NCBI GenBank assembly: GCA_902775375.1
Contig: CACYLU010000002.1
Coordinates: 186,001 to 250,000 of the forward strand
DNA length: 64,000 bases
Direction: 5' to 3'
Source: an uncultured Bacteroidales bacterium
GTDB taxonomy: Bacteria; Bacteroidota; Bacteroidia; Bacteroidales; Bacteroidaceae
Shown here in pieces: positions 1-9,161 of the stretch. A program made the position numbers and the translations under genes. How positions within the stretch are numbered: position 1 is the first letter of the stretch; every line of letters begins with the position of its first letter. Below the pieces are notes generated by a model. That model saw only the letters and a program-made list of their open reading frames with translations, did no database searches and was not told the origin of the DNA.

Positions 1-1044
1 AAGAAAATATCAACTTATATCACTAAGAAAGTGTCAGACCGTCTGCAGGATATCTTCAAGAAAGACCGCAAGCAGTTTGAGGAGAAATGGAACGACTTGA
101 AGATATTCATCGATTATGGTATGCTGACGCAGGAAGATTTCTATGATCGTGCTAAGGACTTCGCCCTCTTTACCGATACTGATGGCAAGAACTACACCTT
201 TGATGAATACAAGACTTTGATTAAAGACAATCAGACAGACAAAGACGGCAACCTGATATACTTATATGCCAACAACAAGGACGAGCAGTACAGCTTTATT
301 GAGGGAGCCACTAACAAGGGCTACAATGTATTGCTGATGGATGGCCAGTTAGACATTGCAGTGGTCAGCATGTTGGAGCAGAAACTGGAAAAATGTCGCT
401 TTACCCGCGTTGACAGTGATGTGATTGACAACTTGATTGTGAAGGAAGATAAAAAAGCCAATACATTAAACAGCAGTCAAATAGAAGCTATCAACAATAT
501 CTTTAAGTTCCAGATGCCTAAGTTGCCAAAGACTGAGTTTGAGGTGATAACTCAGGCTATGGGCGAAAACAACATCCCTATCATCTTAACGCAAAGTGAA
601 TATATGCGACGCATGAAGGAGATGGCCAACATACAGACGGGCATGAGTTTCTATGGCGAGATGCCTAATATGTATAATGTGGTGCTGAATAGCGATCATC
701 AGTTAGTGAAGAACATCATCAACGATGAGGAAGCTCAATGTGCAGCAAGTGTACAGCCTATCCAGCAGCAAATGGATGAGGTGAACAAACAGCGCAACGA
801 GCTGAAAGACCAACAAAAGGGCAAAAAGGATGATGAAATTTCTCAGGCCGACAAAGATAAGGTAAATGAACTTGACAAACAGTGGGATGAATTGAAGAAG
901 CAGAAGGAGAATCTGTATGCAGAATATGCAAGTAAGAACCCACAGGTGAAGCAACTCATTGACTTGGCTCTGTTACAAAATGGCTTGCTGAAAGGAGAAG
1001 CGTTGAGCAATTTCATCAAGCGCAGCATCGAGCTGATGAAATAA
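1..1044 (+). CDS. htpG: Molecular chaperone HtpG (Hsp90), 3' part only
   Basis: The reading frame is open from base 1 to a TAA at 1042-1044, so the gene begins outside the window; a GTG at 31 is an internal codon, not a start. The visible 347 residues match the middle and C-terminal domains of bacterial Hsp90: the stretch KKISTYITKKVSDRLQDIF, the segment YFIDYGM-like 'IFIDYGMLTQEDF', and the C-terminal dimerisation region with 'GEALSNFIKRSIELM'. A charged glutamine/lysine-rich stretch near residues 250-300 (QQQMDEVNKQRNELKDQQKG) is predicted to be helical and is typical of the Bacteroidetes branch. HtpG is an ATP-dependent cytosolic chaperone; the ATPase domain is not in view. No terminator hairpin is obvious before the next promoter at 1071. 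Confidence 0.93.
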   Translation, partial: KKISTYITKKVSDRLQDIFKKDRKQFEEKWNDLKIFIDYGMLTQEDFYDRAKDFALFTDTDGKNYTFDEYKTLIKDNQTDKDGNLIYLYANNKDEQYSFIEGATNKGYNVLLMDGQLDIAVVSMLEQKLEKCRFTRVDSDVIDNLIVKEDKKANTLNSSQIEAINNIFKFQMPKLPKTEFEVITQAMGENNIPIILTQSEYMRRMKEMANIQTGMSFYGEMPNMYNVVLNSDHQLVKNIINDEEAQCAASVQPIQQQMDEVNKQRNELKDQQKGKKDDEISQADKDKVNELDKQWDELKKQKENLYAEYASKNPQVKQLIDLALLQNGLLKGEALSNFIKRSIELMK

Positions 1045-1070
1045 AAGAATAAAAAAACTGCAAATAAGCA

Positions 1071-1100
1071 TTGCCAATTCAAAAAAAGTATGTAAATTTG
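1071..1100 (+). promoter_or_regulatory. Bacteroidetes-type promoter of tRNA-Arg genes
   Basis: A TTG at 1071-1073 and TAAATTTG at 1093-1100 are 19 bp apart, matching the -33/-7 consensus of the Bacteroidetes primary sigma factor. The first tRNA begins 24 bp after the -7 box. Confidence 0.7.
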
Positions 1101-1123
1101 CAGCCGTTAAACAAATACGGATT

Positions 1124-1197
1124 GGTTCCGTAGCTCAACTGAATAGAGCATTTGACTACGGATCAAAAGGTTGTGGGTTTGAATCCCGCCGGAATCA
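1124..1197 (+). tRNA. tRNA-Arg (ACG), copy 1
   Basis: Full cloverleaf: acceptor stem 1124-1130 pairs with 1190-1196, D-stem gctc/gagc, anticodon stem tttga/tcaaa around loop ctACGga, T-loop tttgaat. The CCA end is not encoded. It differs from copy 2 at only two bases, 1152 and 1166, which pair with each other. Confidence 0.95.
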
Positions 1198-1226
1198 CTC
1201 CTTGATGTGTTTAACTACTACGGTTT

Positions 1227-1300
1227 GGTTCCGTAGCTCAACTGAATAGAGCATCTGACTACGGATCAGAAGGTTGTGGGTTTGAATCCCGCCGGAATCA
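1227..1300 (+). tRNA. tRNA-Arg (ACG), copy 2
   Basis: Same 74-nt cloverleaf as copy 1, 29 bp downstream and probably on the same transcript. Anticodon stem is tctga/tcaga, so bases 1255 and 1269 form C-G where copy 1 has U-A. Confidence 0.95.
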
Positions 1301-1311
1301 CAAAAAGTTTT

Positions 1312-1343
1312 AAGCTGGCAGCGAATAAGTTGCCAGCTTTTTC
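1312..1343 (+). terminator. Rho-independent terminator of tRNA-Arg pair
   Basis: Stem aagctggca (1312-1320) pairs perfectly with tgccagctt (1331-1339), followed by a T-rich tail. Confidence 0.85.
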
Positions 1344-1453
1344 TTTGTCATCAGGTTTAACCGCTCTTTCTTTAAACTAAATTAGATTGTCAAAAAAGAA
1401 ACGATATTATTCTATAAAAATGTAAGCAGGCAGGAGAACCTGTCTGCTTACTG

Positions 1454-1528
1454 TAGGGACGATCGGGCTCGAACCGATGACCTTTGCAATGTGACTGCAA
1501 CGCTCTAAACCATCTGAGCTACGCCCCT
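1454..1528 (-). tRNA. tRNA-Val (CAC)
   Basis: On the minus strand the acceptor aggggcg pairs with cgtccct (one G-U), the D-arm and T-arm (ttcgagc) are normal, and the anticodon stem ttgca/tgcaa encloses the seven-base loop GTCACAT. With U33 at the second base the anticodon reads CAC, valine. The loop is slightly odd: base 32 is G and base 38 is U, where C/U and A are usual. Confidence 0.8.
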
Positions 1529-1609
1529 AACACATGTAGAACTTAAAACGGTGCAAATGTACACCATTTTCCTAAACCAACAAAATAAATTGACGATTAT
1601 TTTGCATTT

Positions 1610-1984
1610 TCAAATATCACTCACTACAGTTCTTCCGAAAGGTGTAAGAGCTATGCCTGCAAATTTAAAATGCTGCATGCCAAAAGGAATACCAACAATG
1701 GTGATACATAGTATTATGCCAAAGAATAAATGGGTTAAGCAAATAGGCAAACCAGCAATAAGCCACAGAATATTCATGATGGTGCTCAAACAACCAGGTT
1801 GTCCTGGCATTAAATCTACCCTACTCCCAAATGGCCACAACATCAGTACGCCTAATTTGATCGCTTGCACTCCAAATGGAATACCAATAATGGTGATACA
1901 AAGTGCCACACCAGCTACAAAGTACTCGAAAGCGGTTTCTAATCCACCAACTAAAAGCCAAATAATATTACCAATCAGTTTCAT
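1610..1984 (-). CDS. YccF domain (DUF307) inner membrane protein
   Basis: 124-residue hydrophobic protein with two copies of the YccF motif: 'GIPFGVQAIKLGVLMLWPFG' near residues 37-56 and the related 'GIPFGMQHFKFAGIALTPFG' near residues 98-117. Each follows a membrane segment, giving about four membrane passes in an internally repeated layout. The function of YccF proteins is not established; E. coli YccF is of similar size. It stands alone, with tRNA-Val downstream and a gap of about 180 bp to purT upstream. Confidence 0.88.
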   Translation of the reverse strand: MKLIGNIIWLLVGGLETAFEYFVAGVALCITIIGIPFGVQAIKLGVLMLWPFGSRVDLMPGQPGCLSTIMNILWLIAGLPICLTHLFFGIILCITIVGIPFGMQHFKFAGIALTPFGRTVVSDI

Positions 1985-2160
1985 AATTTCTTAATGATTA
2001 TCATCCAAAAAAAGTGGCAACTGTCTTCACAGACTGCTGCCACCCTACATTTTCTTGCTTTACTATAATCAACTAAAAGTTAAATTAACCGCTTCTAATT
2101 TAGAGATAAATCTGTTAATATCCAAATATATCGGCAATTAATTTTTAAAACTAAATTATT

Positions 2161-3327
2161 TTAGCAAACTTTTACTAAAGCAGCCAGTCGCTTGCATTTT
2201 TCACGAAGTTGGTTTAAATCACTACCCAGTGGGGCAGATGTAAGCATCACTCCCATTCTCCTGTGAAGTCTTGCCACAGGTTTGCCAAAAATACGTAAAT
2301 CGGTATCATCTTCCTTTAAAGCGTCTTCTATACCAGTATATTCAGGCTGAGACTGCTTTACAATATCTGACAGGATAACGGCACTTGCACCGCAACGCAA
2401 TTGCTTGATAGCAGGTATCGGTAATCCTAATACGGCACGAGCGTGAAGCTCAAACTCACTGAAATTCTGACAACCACTCAATGTAACCATGCCCGTATCA
2501 TGGGGACGTGGAGATAGTTCAGAGAAATATACTCCATCTTTTTCACTAATGAAGAATTCAACGCCCCAAATGCCAGCACCAGTTAATGCCTCAGTTACTT
2601 TAGCAGCCATATCTTGAGCAGCTTTCAAATGTTCTGGTTTCATAGGCATAGGCTGGAAACTCTCACGATAATCGCCACTGATCTGTACGTGACCAATGGG
2701 AGCACAGAATAATGTAGGAGCATTTTTCTGTGTAACAGTGAGCAGGGTAATCTCATAATCAAAATGGATGAACTGCTCAACAATCACCTCCTTGATATCA
2801 CCACGAGCTCCTTCGCTTGCCTCTTTCCAAGCTTGCTCCAGGTCTTCAGCTTTCTTCACCACCGATTGACCATGACCAGAAGAAGACATAAGTGGTTTGA
2901 TTACGCAAGGGAAACCAATTATTGCTGTAGCCTCTTTCAGTTCTTCGAGGTTTTTGGCATAGCGATAGTTGGCTGTCTTAACACCTAATTCTTTTGCAGC
3001 CAGATCTCGAATGGCCTTACGGTTCATGGTATAGTTTACCGCACGAGCGCTGGGCACCACCTGTATGCCTTTTTTCTCAAAATCAAAAAGACGTTCGGTA
3101 CGAATAGCCTCAATCTCAGGCACAATAATATCAGGTTGATGTTTTTCCACCACCTTTTGTAAAGCATCTCCATCGAGCATACTAAATACCTCACATTCGT
3201 CAGCTACCTGCATTGCAGGTGCTCCTGCATAAGCGTCGCATGCCACCACATGTTGGCCCAAACGTTGCATTGCTATGGTAAACTCTTTACCAAGTTCTCC
3301 TGATCCTAATAATAAAATCTTTTTCAT
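2161..3327 (-). CDS. purT: Formate-dependent GAR formyltransferase PurT
   Basis: 388 residues, the usual length of PurT. It makes formylglycinamide ribonucleotide from GAR, formate and ATP, the third step of purine synthesis, without folate. The N-terminus [20 protein letters not shown] is the Rossmann-like pre-ATP-grasp domain; the ATP-grasp domain shows the glycine-rich loop [10 protein letters not shown] near residue 153 and the metal-binding segment [14 protein letters not shown] near residue 272. The start ATG overlaps the stop of the upstream DUF4301 gene in an ATGA, so the two are probably translationally coupled in one operon. The gene ends without a clear hairpin; AT-rich sequence follows. 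Confidence 0.96.
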   Translation of the reverse strand: MKKILLLGSGELGKEFTIAMQRLGQHVVACDAYAGAPAMQVADECEVFSMLDGDALQKVVEKHQPDIIVPEIEAIRTERLFDFEKKGIQVVPSARAVNYTMNRKAIRDLAAKELGVKTANYRYAKNLEELKEATAIIGFPCVIKPLMSSSGHGQSVVKKAEDLEQAWKEASEGARGDIKEVIVEQFIHFDYEITLLTVTQKNAPTLFCAPIGHVQISGDYRESFQPMPMKPEHLKAAQDMAAKVTEALTGAGIWGVEFFISEKDGVYFSELSPRPHDTGMVTLSGCQNFSEFELHARAVLGLPIPAIKQLRCGASAVILSDIVKQSQPEYTGIEDALKEDDTDLRIFGKPVARLHRRMGVMLTSAPLGSDLNQLREKCKRLAALVKVC

Positions 3328-4853
3328 TGATGTGCTTCTCTTAATAAGTCATTTACTACTTTAACTGGGTTGAAGGTAGATACTGGTACCTCTACAAAAA
3401 CAGTATTCCAATCGCTCATGGCACCATTCCATAAGCCTGGCAACTCAAGTGCTTTCAGCTCGCGACCATTCTTTGATTTCTGTGAGATGAAACCAGTCGA
3501 TTTATCTACATATTTAGGCAAATCAAACTTGTTGCCTTGATAATCTTTGATGGCACAAACCAAATCAACTGGATTGAAATGAGTACCCTTCTCAAATAAT
3601 GCCTTTTTCTCTGGATCATTCATATCAATCTGAGAGCTCTCAAGAATTTGTGACGAGATGGTGCCATCAGAATTGTAAACCAGGAACGGACCACCACCAG
3701 GCTCACCCAAGTTCTTAACCATACCACACACACGCATGGGGCGATTTAGCTTGTTCTTCAAATAGATTACCAACTCTGAATCTTCCAGGTTCTTGATTTC
3801 TGGATTTTTGCAGAATAGTTGTTTCTGAACAAACTGTAGAATATTAATCACCTGATCATGAGTATATTTTCCACTTTCTAAAAGTTGCAAATAGCTGAAT
3901 GCTTGTTGTTGTAAAGTGACTAATACGCCTGCCAGTATTTTCTTGTATATTACAGTATCACCTTTCATGCGATCACTTGCTACATTATCGATATTCTTGA
4001 TGAATACAATATCAGCATCCAAGTCATTAAGATTTTCAATCAAAGCCCCATGACCACCTGGCCGGAACAGCAATTCTCCATTCTCCTCACGGAAAGGCTG
4101 GTTGTTCAGATCTACAGCGATGGTGTCTGTATTAGGTTTCTGCTCTGAGAAAGTAATGTCATATTCCACACCATATTTATTAGCATAGCTGCCAGCTTTT
4201 TCAACCACTTTAGCTTCAAAAAGCGCACGATGTTGAGGAGAAACTGTAAAATGAACATTTACCTTCCGACTTTTATTAGCTGCATATAGGGCACCTTCCA
4301 CCAAATGTTCTTCCAATGGAGTACGGTTGCCAGCCTCATAGCTGTGGAACTTAAGTAAACCTTTTGGTAAATTACCATAATTCAAACCTTCCTCTTTCAA
4401 CAAAGCTGCTACAACACTCTTGTAACGGCCTTCAGCCACTAAAGCCTCAATACCCTTGCCATATAATCGTTGGCATGCGGCTTCAAGGTCATCATAGAAT
4501 GCAAACTTTCGGATGTTAGCAAAAAATGTCTGCTCATAAACTTTGGTTGGTTGGTCATAGTCGGCATCAAGGAAAGCGAATAAATCCTTGAACATTCTAC
4601 TTGCAGCTCCTGATGCAGGGACAAACTTCACCACCCGCTTGTCAGTCATGGTTGAAGTATAAACATCCCATGCCTTTAGATAAGCATCCTGACTAATGGG
4701 GGAAAGTTCCAAAATTCCATTATCAACAGATGCTGCTGCATACAGCTTCAAATATGGGAAACCATGTTCGAAGCAGGCCAGCTCTTCAGCTAATTTTTCT
4801 TCAGAGATGCCTTTCTTTATAAGCAAATCTTTGTCTTGTTGAGTTAACGTCAT
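3324..4853 (-). CDS. DUF4301 domain protein
   Basis: About 509 residues from the ATG at 4853 ([20 protein letters not shown]). An in-frame start 22 codons upstream exists, but that extension is hydrophobic, low in complexity and unlike the family start, so 4853 is preferred. The sequence matches DUF4301, a family found mainly in Bacteroidetes; visible blocks are '[16 protein letters not shown]', '[15 protein letters not shown]' and '[15 protein letters not shown]', the last two resembling nucleotidyltransferase-like glycine loops. No enzymatic role is established. The gene overlaps purT by 4 bp, so a link to purine or nucleotide metabolism is a reasonable inference only. No signal peptide is seen; it is probably cytosolic. 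Confidence 0.85.
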   Translation of the reverse strand: MTLTQQDKDLLIKKGISEEKLAEELACFEHGFPYLKLYAAASVDNGILELSPISQDAYLKAWDVYTSTMTDKRVVKFVPASGAASRMFKDLFAFLDADYDQPTKVYEQTFFANIRKFAFYDDLEAACQRLYGKGIEALVAEGRYKSVVAALLKEEGLNYGNLPKGLLKFHSYEAGNRTPLEEHLVEGALYAANKSRKVNVHFTVSPQHRALFEAKVVEKAGSYANKYGVEYDITFSEQKPNTDTIAVDLNNQPFREENGELLFRPGGHGALIENLNDLDADIVFIKNIDNVASDRMKGDTVIYKKILAGVLVTLQQQAFSYLQLLESGKYTHDQVINILQFVQKQLFCKNPEIKNLEDSELVIYLKNKLNRPMRVCGMVKNLGEPGGGPFLVYNSDGTISSQILESSQIDMNDPEKKALFEKGTHFNPVDLVCAIKDYQGNKFDLPKYVDKSTGFISQKSKNGRELKALELPGLWNGAMSDWNTVFVEVPVSTFNPVKVVNDLLREAHQ

Positions 4854-5040
4854 ATTGGTTAGTTTTAATAGTTCTTCATAAGTAGCAAATTTAAGGATAA
4901 TTCTGCAGATAACATACACAATAAGATAAAAAATCTTGTTTGCACCTTTATTTTTCGTGATGAAGTTAGGAATAGTTGCTGATTTAGGATAAAAAAACTA
5001 TTTTTGCGGACTATTTTCAAATTAAGCAATCACGAGAATC

Positions 5041-6141
5041 ATGAGAATACAGTTTTTGATATTTCCTATCATAGTGTTGTTGGTAGTTATTTATATCTAC
5101 TACCGCATCTGGCACATTCTCCCTGTTAGTCATTTTTCTAAATGGCTCATTACCATAGTTTTGCTCTTGCCAGTGGCGCTATTTTTCGGTTACATGTCAT
5201 ACAGGAGTGAGAACAGTTCATATTGGTTCAACCAGATAGTGTCTATTGTCAGTACATCATGGATGATAATCTTACTCTACCTATTCATGACTTTCCTTGT
5301 GATTGATATTGCCCGCTTATTCATCCCTGCAATGCGACCTTGGTTCGTCAACAATCTTTATGGCACTATTGGCGTGACAATTTTCATGTTGGTGACTTTC
5401 ATTGGGGGAAATCTGTGGTATCATCATAAGGTGCGTGTGCCGCTGAACATCCAAATCGACAAACCATTAAAACCAATTAAAATAATAGGTATCAGTGACT
5501 TGCATTTAGGATACACCATTGGCAAAAATGAATTGAATGGATGGGTAAACATGATCAATGCAGAAAGACCTGACGTAATATTGATAGCTGGCGACATCAT
5601 TGATAGTAATGTGGTTCCCGTAAAACAGGAGAAAATGTATGAAGAATTAAGCAGGCTTTCAGCAACATATGGTGTGTATGCATGCTTGGGTAACCATGAT
5701 TACTATGCCGATACCGAAAAAAGTGAGTCTTTCATAAAAAAGGCTGGTATCCACTTACTGAAGGATGAAGCTGTGCTAGTGAACGATGCTTTCTATGTGG
5801 TAGGACGTGACGACCGAACTAATGACATCAATCGCCAATCGGTGGCAGAATTGACGAAAAATCTCGACCACAACAAGCCCATCTTGCTAATGGACCATCA
5901 GCCTTATCACTTAGAAAGGGCTGAAGCAGCAGGAGTGGATTTCCAACTTTCAGGTCACACCCATAGGGGACAAGTTTTTCCCATCAACTTAGTAACCGAT
6001 ATGGTGTATGAAAAATCATGGGGATATCTCCAGAAAGGCAATACACATATATATGTCAGTTCAGGTATAGGACTTTGGGGAGGGAAATTCCGTATAGGTA
6101 CACAAAGCGAATACCTGGTATTGGAGATTAGTGGGAAATAA
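5041..6141 (+). CDS. Membrane-anchored calcineurin-like metallophosphoesterase
   Basis: 366 residues. The first ~135 form four membrane helices; the rest is a metallophosphoesterase domain with all core motifs: GISDLHLG near residue 151, GDIID near 184, GNHDYY near 217 and GHTHRGQ near 306. These bind two metal ions, so the enzyme should be active. The layout resembles the YkuE/YaeI branch of membrane-bound phosphoesterases, some of which act on lipids, but the substrate cannot be told from sequence. A -7 like box TATTTTTG lies at 4999-5006, in the divergent gap shared with DUF4301. A strong hairpin follows the stop directly. Confidence 0.88.
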   Translation: MRIQFLIFPIIVLLVVIYIYYRIWHILPVSHFSKWLITIVLLLPVALFFGYMSYRSENSSYWFNQIVSIVSTSWMIILLYLFMTFLVIDIARLFIPAMRPWFVNNLYGTIGVTIFMLVTFIGGNLWYHHKVRVPLNIQIDKPLKPIKIIGISDLHLGYTIGKNELNGWVNMINAERPDVILIAGDIIDSNVVPVKQEKMYEELSRLSATYGVYACLGNHDYYADTEKSESFIKKAGIHLLKDEAVLVNDAFYVVGRDDRTNDINRQSVAELTKNLDHNKPILLMDHQPYHLERAEAAGVDFQLSGHTHRGQVFPINLVTDMVYEKSWGYLQKGNTHIYVSSGIGLWGGKFRIGTQSEYLVLEISGK

Positions 6142-6168
6142 AAAGGATGTGCCGTTGCACATCCTTTT
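6141..6168. terminator. Bidirectional terminator hairpin
   Basis: aaaaggatgtgc (6141-6152) pairs with gcacatcctttt (6157-6168) across a four-base loop, between convergent genes; the A- and T-rich ends serve both strands. Confidence 0.85.
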
Positions 6169-6174
6169 TATTAT

Positions 6175-6378
6175 TCAATAAGCCATAAAATATTGCTTGT
6201 CATTTTCTTCAATCATAGCAATACGGTCTTCACGGGCAAGCCATCCGATAGCGTAAGCCAAATCAGTAGCATGAAGTTTTGTCTGAACAATCATGTCGAT
6301 AAAAGTCATTCTACTTGCTGCTTTTTTTAATACATTCCACACTAATCTAGCATTTTTCGCGATTCTATCAGCGTTCAT
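6175..6378 (-). CDS. Small winged-helix protein (DUF2582-like)
   Basis: 67 residues, with the pattern of a winged helix-turn-helix: helix 'RLVWNVLKKAA', helix 'FIDMIVQTKLHATDLAYAIGWLAREDRIAMI' and a C-terminal strand 'KQYFMAY'. This matches the winged-helix family PF10771 common in Bacteroidetes. The protein is too small to carry a sensor domain; it may bind DNA or act as a protein-interaction wing. It faces the metallophosphoesterase gene across a shared terminator. Confidence 0.8.
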   Translation of the reverse strand: MNADRIAKNARLVWNVLKKAASRMTFIDMIVQTKLHATDLAYAIGWLAREDRIAMIEENDKQYFMAY

Positions 6379-6575
6379 GGTATTATCTCCTTTCTGTTAA
6401 TATATCGTGTTTACTTGATATTTTCAAAGATAAGAAATCTTTTGGAAAGCGCAAAATATATTGATATAAAAATCGCATATTTTAATAAAAAAGTCGTCAT
6501 TTATGTATTTTTAAACAGTATCGTTGGTTTATTTAAACTCTTTTTATTATCTTGCAATCAAATTTAAAGCATTTC

Positions 6576-8792
6576 ATGACAGAACAGACATTCTTTTCCC
6601 CAGATGAGCACAAACTCTTTCTGGCGCTTTATCACAAACTACTGAGACTGACAGGAGGTTCTTTCTTGCCAGAGGATACTCGTAAACTTAAAGAGCAATT
6701 GGTGAAAGCTATTGCATCAGGCAAGCTGAATCGTGACATATTCGGACTAAATCCTATACTCAAGAGTATACAAACAGCTATTATCGTTGCCGATGAGATA
6801 GGTATGAAACGTGCATCCATCATGGGTATCATGCTGCATGAATGCGTCAGTTCGGGGACATGCACAATTGACGAAATAAGCGAAGGCTTTGGATCTGATG
6901 TCGCAGGTATTGTAAGAGGGCTCATTAGAGTGCGTGAACTATATGTAAAAAGTCCATCAATAGAGTCTGAAAACTTCCGCAAACTTTTACTTACGTTTGC
7001 TGAAGATATGCGAGTAATCCTCATTATAATTGCCGACCGTGTGAACATCATGCGACAAATACGCGATGTTGATAATGAAGAAGGTCGTTTACAAGTAGCT
7101 AACGAGGCGACTTACCTTTATGCCCCCCTCGCCCACAAACTTGGTCTCTATGCCTTGAAGTCTGAGCTTGAAGACCTTTCACTAAAATATACCGAGCATG
7201 ATATTTATTATCATATTAAAGACAAACTTAACGAAACAAAGAAAAGTCGCGATGCATACATAGCTCGATTCATTGGCCCGTTGCGTCAACGGCTGGAAGA
7301 AGCAGGATTAAAATTCCATATTAAAGGGCGAACAAAAACTATCCACTCTATCTATCAGAAGATGAAGAAACAGAAATGCCCATTTGAAGGAGTGTATGAC
7401 CTGTTTGCAATTAGAGTTATTCTGGATTCTCCCTACGAAAAAGAAAAGATGCAATGCTGGCAAGTATATAGCATTGTCACAGATATGTACCAGCCCAATC
7501 CAAAACGTCTGCGCGACTGGCTTTCCGTTCCTAAGAGTAATGGATATGAGTCTCTGCACATTACAGTTATGGGGCCTGAAGGTAGATGGGTGGAGGTTCA
7601 GATTCGCACCGAACGTATGGACGAAGTAGCTGAACGAGGATTGGCTGCACACTGGCGCTACAAAGGAATCAAGGGTGAAACTGGACTTGACGACTGGCTT
7701 TCGTCTGTTCGTGAAGCACTTGAAAGTTCTGAGGGAACTGGTCTTGAAGCGATGGATCAGTTCAAGATGGACTTGTATGAAGATGAGGTATTCGTATTCA
7801 CTCCCAAAGGTGACCTCTATAAGCTTCCCAAAGGGGCTACTGTTTTGGATTTCGCCTTTATGATACACACCAAGCTGGGTTGTAGCTGCACTGGTGGGAA
7901 GGTGAATGGCAAGAATGTTCCCATACGTCAAGAATTGAAGAGTGGTGATCAGGTAGAAATCATGTCATCAGCTTCTCAAACTCCTAAACAAGGATGGCTC
8001 AAGATTGTGGTTACCTCTAAGGCACGCACTAAGATTAAGCAAGCCCTCAAAGAAACTGAAGCAAGACAAAGTGCATTTGCTAAAGAAGAGTTGGAACGCA
8101 AGCTGAAGAACCGTAAAATCGACTTTGATGAATCAGTAATGATGAAAGTTATCAAGCGCATGGGATATAAAATCATCACTGATTTTTATCAGAATCTGGC
8201 TAATGGCACACTCGATACAAACACTGTCATAGAGGAATACCTTGAGCAACTGAAACGAGAGACAGATAGTACTGAGTCGACAACGCATACAGCTGAAGGT
8301 TTTAGTTTACAGAAAATAGAAGGTGAAGATGAGAATAACCATGAAGATGTATTGGTGATTGATCAGAATCTTAAGGGCATTCAATACCAACTGGCGCAAT
8401 GCTGTCATCCTATCTACGGTGATGACATCTTTGGATTCGTTAGCATCAAGCGAGGCATCATGATACATCGTACTAATTGCCCCAACGCCCATGATATGCG
8501 AGAACGATATGGTTATCGTATTGTAAAAGCCCGTTGGGCTGGCAAGTCAATAGGTTCTCAGTATCCAATCACCCTGATGGTAGTGGGCAATGACGATATT
8601 GGCATTGTGACCAATATTACCTCTATTATAAATAAAGAAGTAGGCATTAACTTGCGCAGCATAGGCATTGAGGCCAATGACGGATTGTTTAGCGGGCAAC
8701 TAACCGTAATGGTGAGCGATACTTCTAAATTGAATGCCTTGATTAAGAAACTGAAAACCGTAAAAGGAGTAAAGAACGTTAGCAGATTATGA
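6576..8792 (+). CDS. relA: RelA/SpoT-family (p)ppGpp synthetase with degenerate HD domain
   Basis: 738 residues from the ATG at 6576; an in-frame TTG at 6552 is also possible but less likely. Order of domains: N-terminal HD-like region, synthetase domain, TGS (VFVFTPKGDLYKLPKGATVLDFA, near residue 404), a zinc-finger-like region with CCHP near 607, and a C-terminal ACT domain. The synthetase keeps KGRTKTIHSIYQKM, SNGYESLHITV and VQIRTERMDEVAERG, so it should make (p)ppGpp. In the HD region the expected HD...EDT is replaced by HECVSSGT near residue 88, so the hydrolase is probably dead. It would be a synthetase-only stringent response enzyme. Its stop overlaps dgkA (ATGA). Confidence 0.93.
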   Translation: MTEQTFFSPDEHKLFLALYHKLLRLTGGSFLPEDTRKLKEQLVKAIASGKLNRDIFGLNPILKSIQTAIIVADEIGMKRASIMGIMLHECVSSGTCTIDEISEGFGSDVAGIVRGLIRVRELYVKSPSIESENFRKLLLTFAEDMRVILIIIADRVNIMRQIRDVDNEEGRLQVANEATYLYAPLAHKLGLYALKSELEDLSLKYTEHDIYYHIKDKLNETKKSRDAYIARFIGPLRQRLEEAGLKFHIKGRTKTIHSIYQKMKKQKCPFEGVYDLFAIRVILDSPYEKEKMQCWQVYSIVTDMYQPNPKRLRDWLSVPKSNGYESLHITVMGPEGRWVEVQIRTERMDEVAERGLAAHWRYKGIKGETGLDDWLSSVREALESSEGTGLEAMDQFKMDLYEDEVFVFTPKGDLYKLPKGATVLDFAFMIHTKLGCSCTGGKVNGKNVPIRQELKSGDQVEIMSSASQTPKQGWLKIVVTSKARTKIKQALKETEARQSAFAKEELERKLKNRKIDFDESVMMKVIKRMGYKIITDFYQNLANGTLDTNTVIEEYLEQLKRETDSTESTTHTAEGFSLQKIEGEDENNHEDVLVIDQNLKGIQYQLAQCCHPIYGDDIFGFVSIKRGIMIHRTNCPNAHDMRERYGYRIVKARWAGKSIGSQYPITLMVVGNDDIGIVTNITSIINKEVGINLRSIGIEANDGLFSGQLTVMVSDTSKLNALIKKLKTVKGVKNVSRL

Positions 8793-9157
8793 GTTATAGC
8801 TTTAAGAAACAACTGAAGAGTTTTACCTTCGCTTGGAAAGGAATTCTCACATGTGCTGGACACGAGCAGAACATTACTTTTCATCTAATAGCAGCTATTA
8901 TAGTCTTAGCCGCAGGTTTCTGCTTTGGTATCTCACGTACAGAGTGGATGGTGGTGATGCTTTGCATTGGCACTGTGATAGCAGCCGAGCTGTTCAATTC
9001 TGCCATTGAAAGACTGGTGGATATGGTCTCTCCCGAATGGGAAAAAATAGCAGGAGAAGTAAAAGATATAGCTGCTGGTGCCGTTTTAATAACAGCCATC
9101 GCAGCAGCTATTGTGGGAATGATAGTATTTCTTCCTTATGTGATTGCCCTATTCTGA
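8789..9157 (+). CDS. dgkA: Diacylglycerol/undecaprenol kinase family protein
   Basis: 122 residues, three membrane helices, the usual size for DgkA. The family motif AELFNSAIERLVDMVSPEW, followed by 'AGEVKDIAAGAVLI', holds the catalytic glutamate and the ATP-contacting residues. These small integral membrane kinases phosphorylate diacylglycerol or undecaprenol; the cell-envelope lipid role is family knowledge and the exact substrate is not visible. Start ATG overlaps the relA stop by 4 bp, so it is co-translated with relA. It ends 4 bp from the convergent MFS gene. Confidence 0.93.
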   Translation: MSYSFKKQLKSFTFAWKGILTCAGHEQNITFHLIAAIIVLAAGFCFGISRTEWMVVMLCIGTVIAAELFNSAIERLVDMVSPEWEKIAGEVKDIAAGAVLITAIAAAIVGMIVFLPYVIALF

Positions 9158-9161
9158 TTCA

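Noticed and set aside
4854..4919. Upstream start for DUF4301
   Set aside because: The 22 added residues are hydrophobic and unlike the family N-terminus; the ATG at 4853 gives the normal start.
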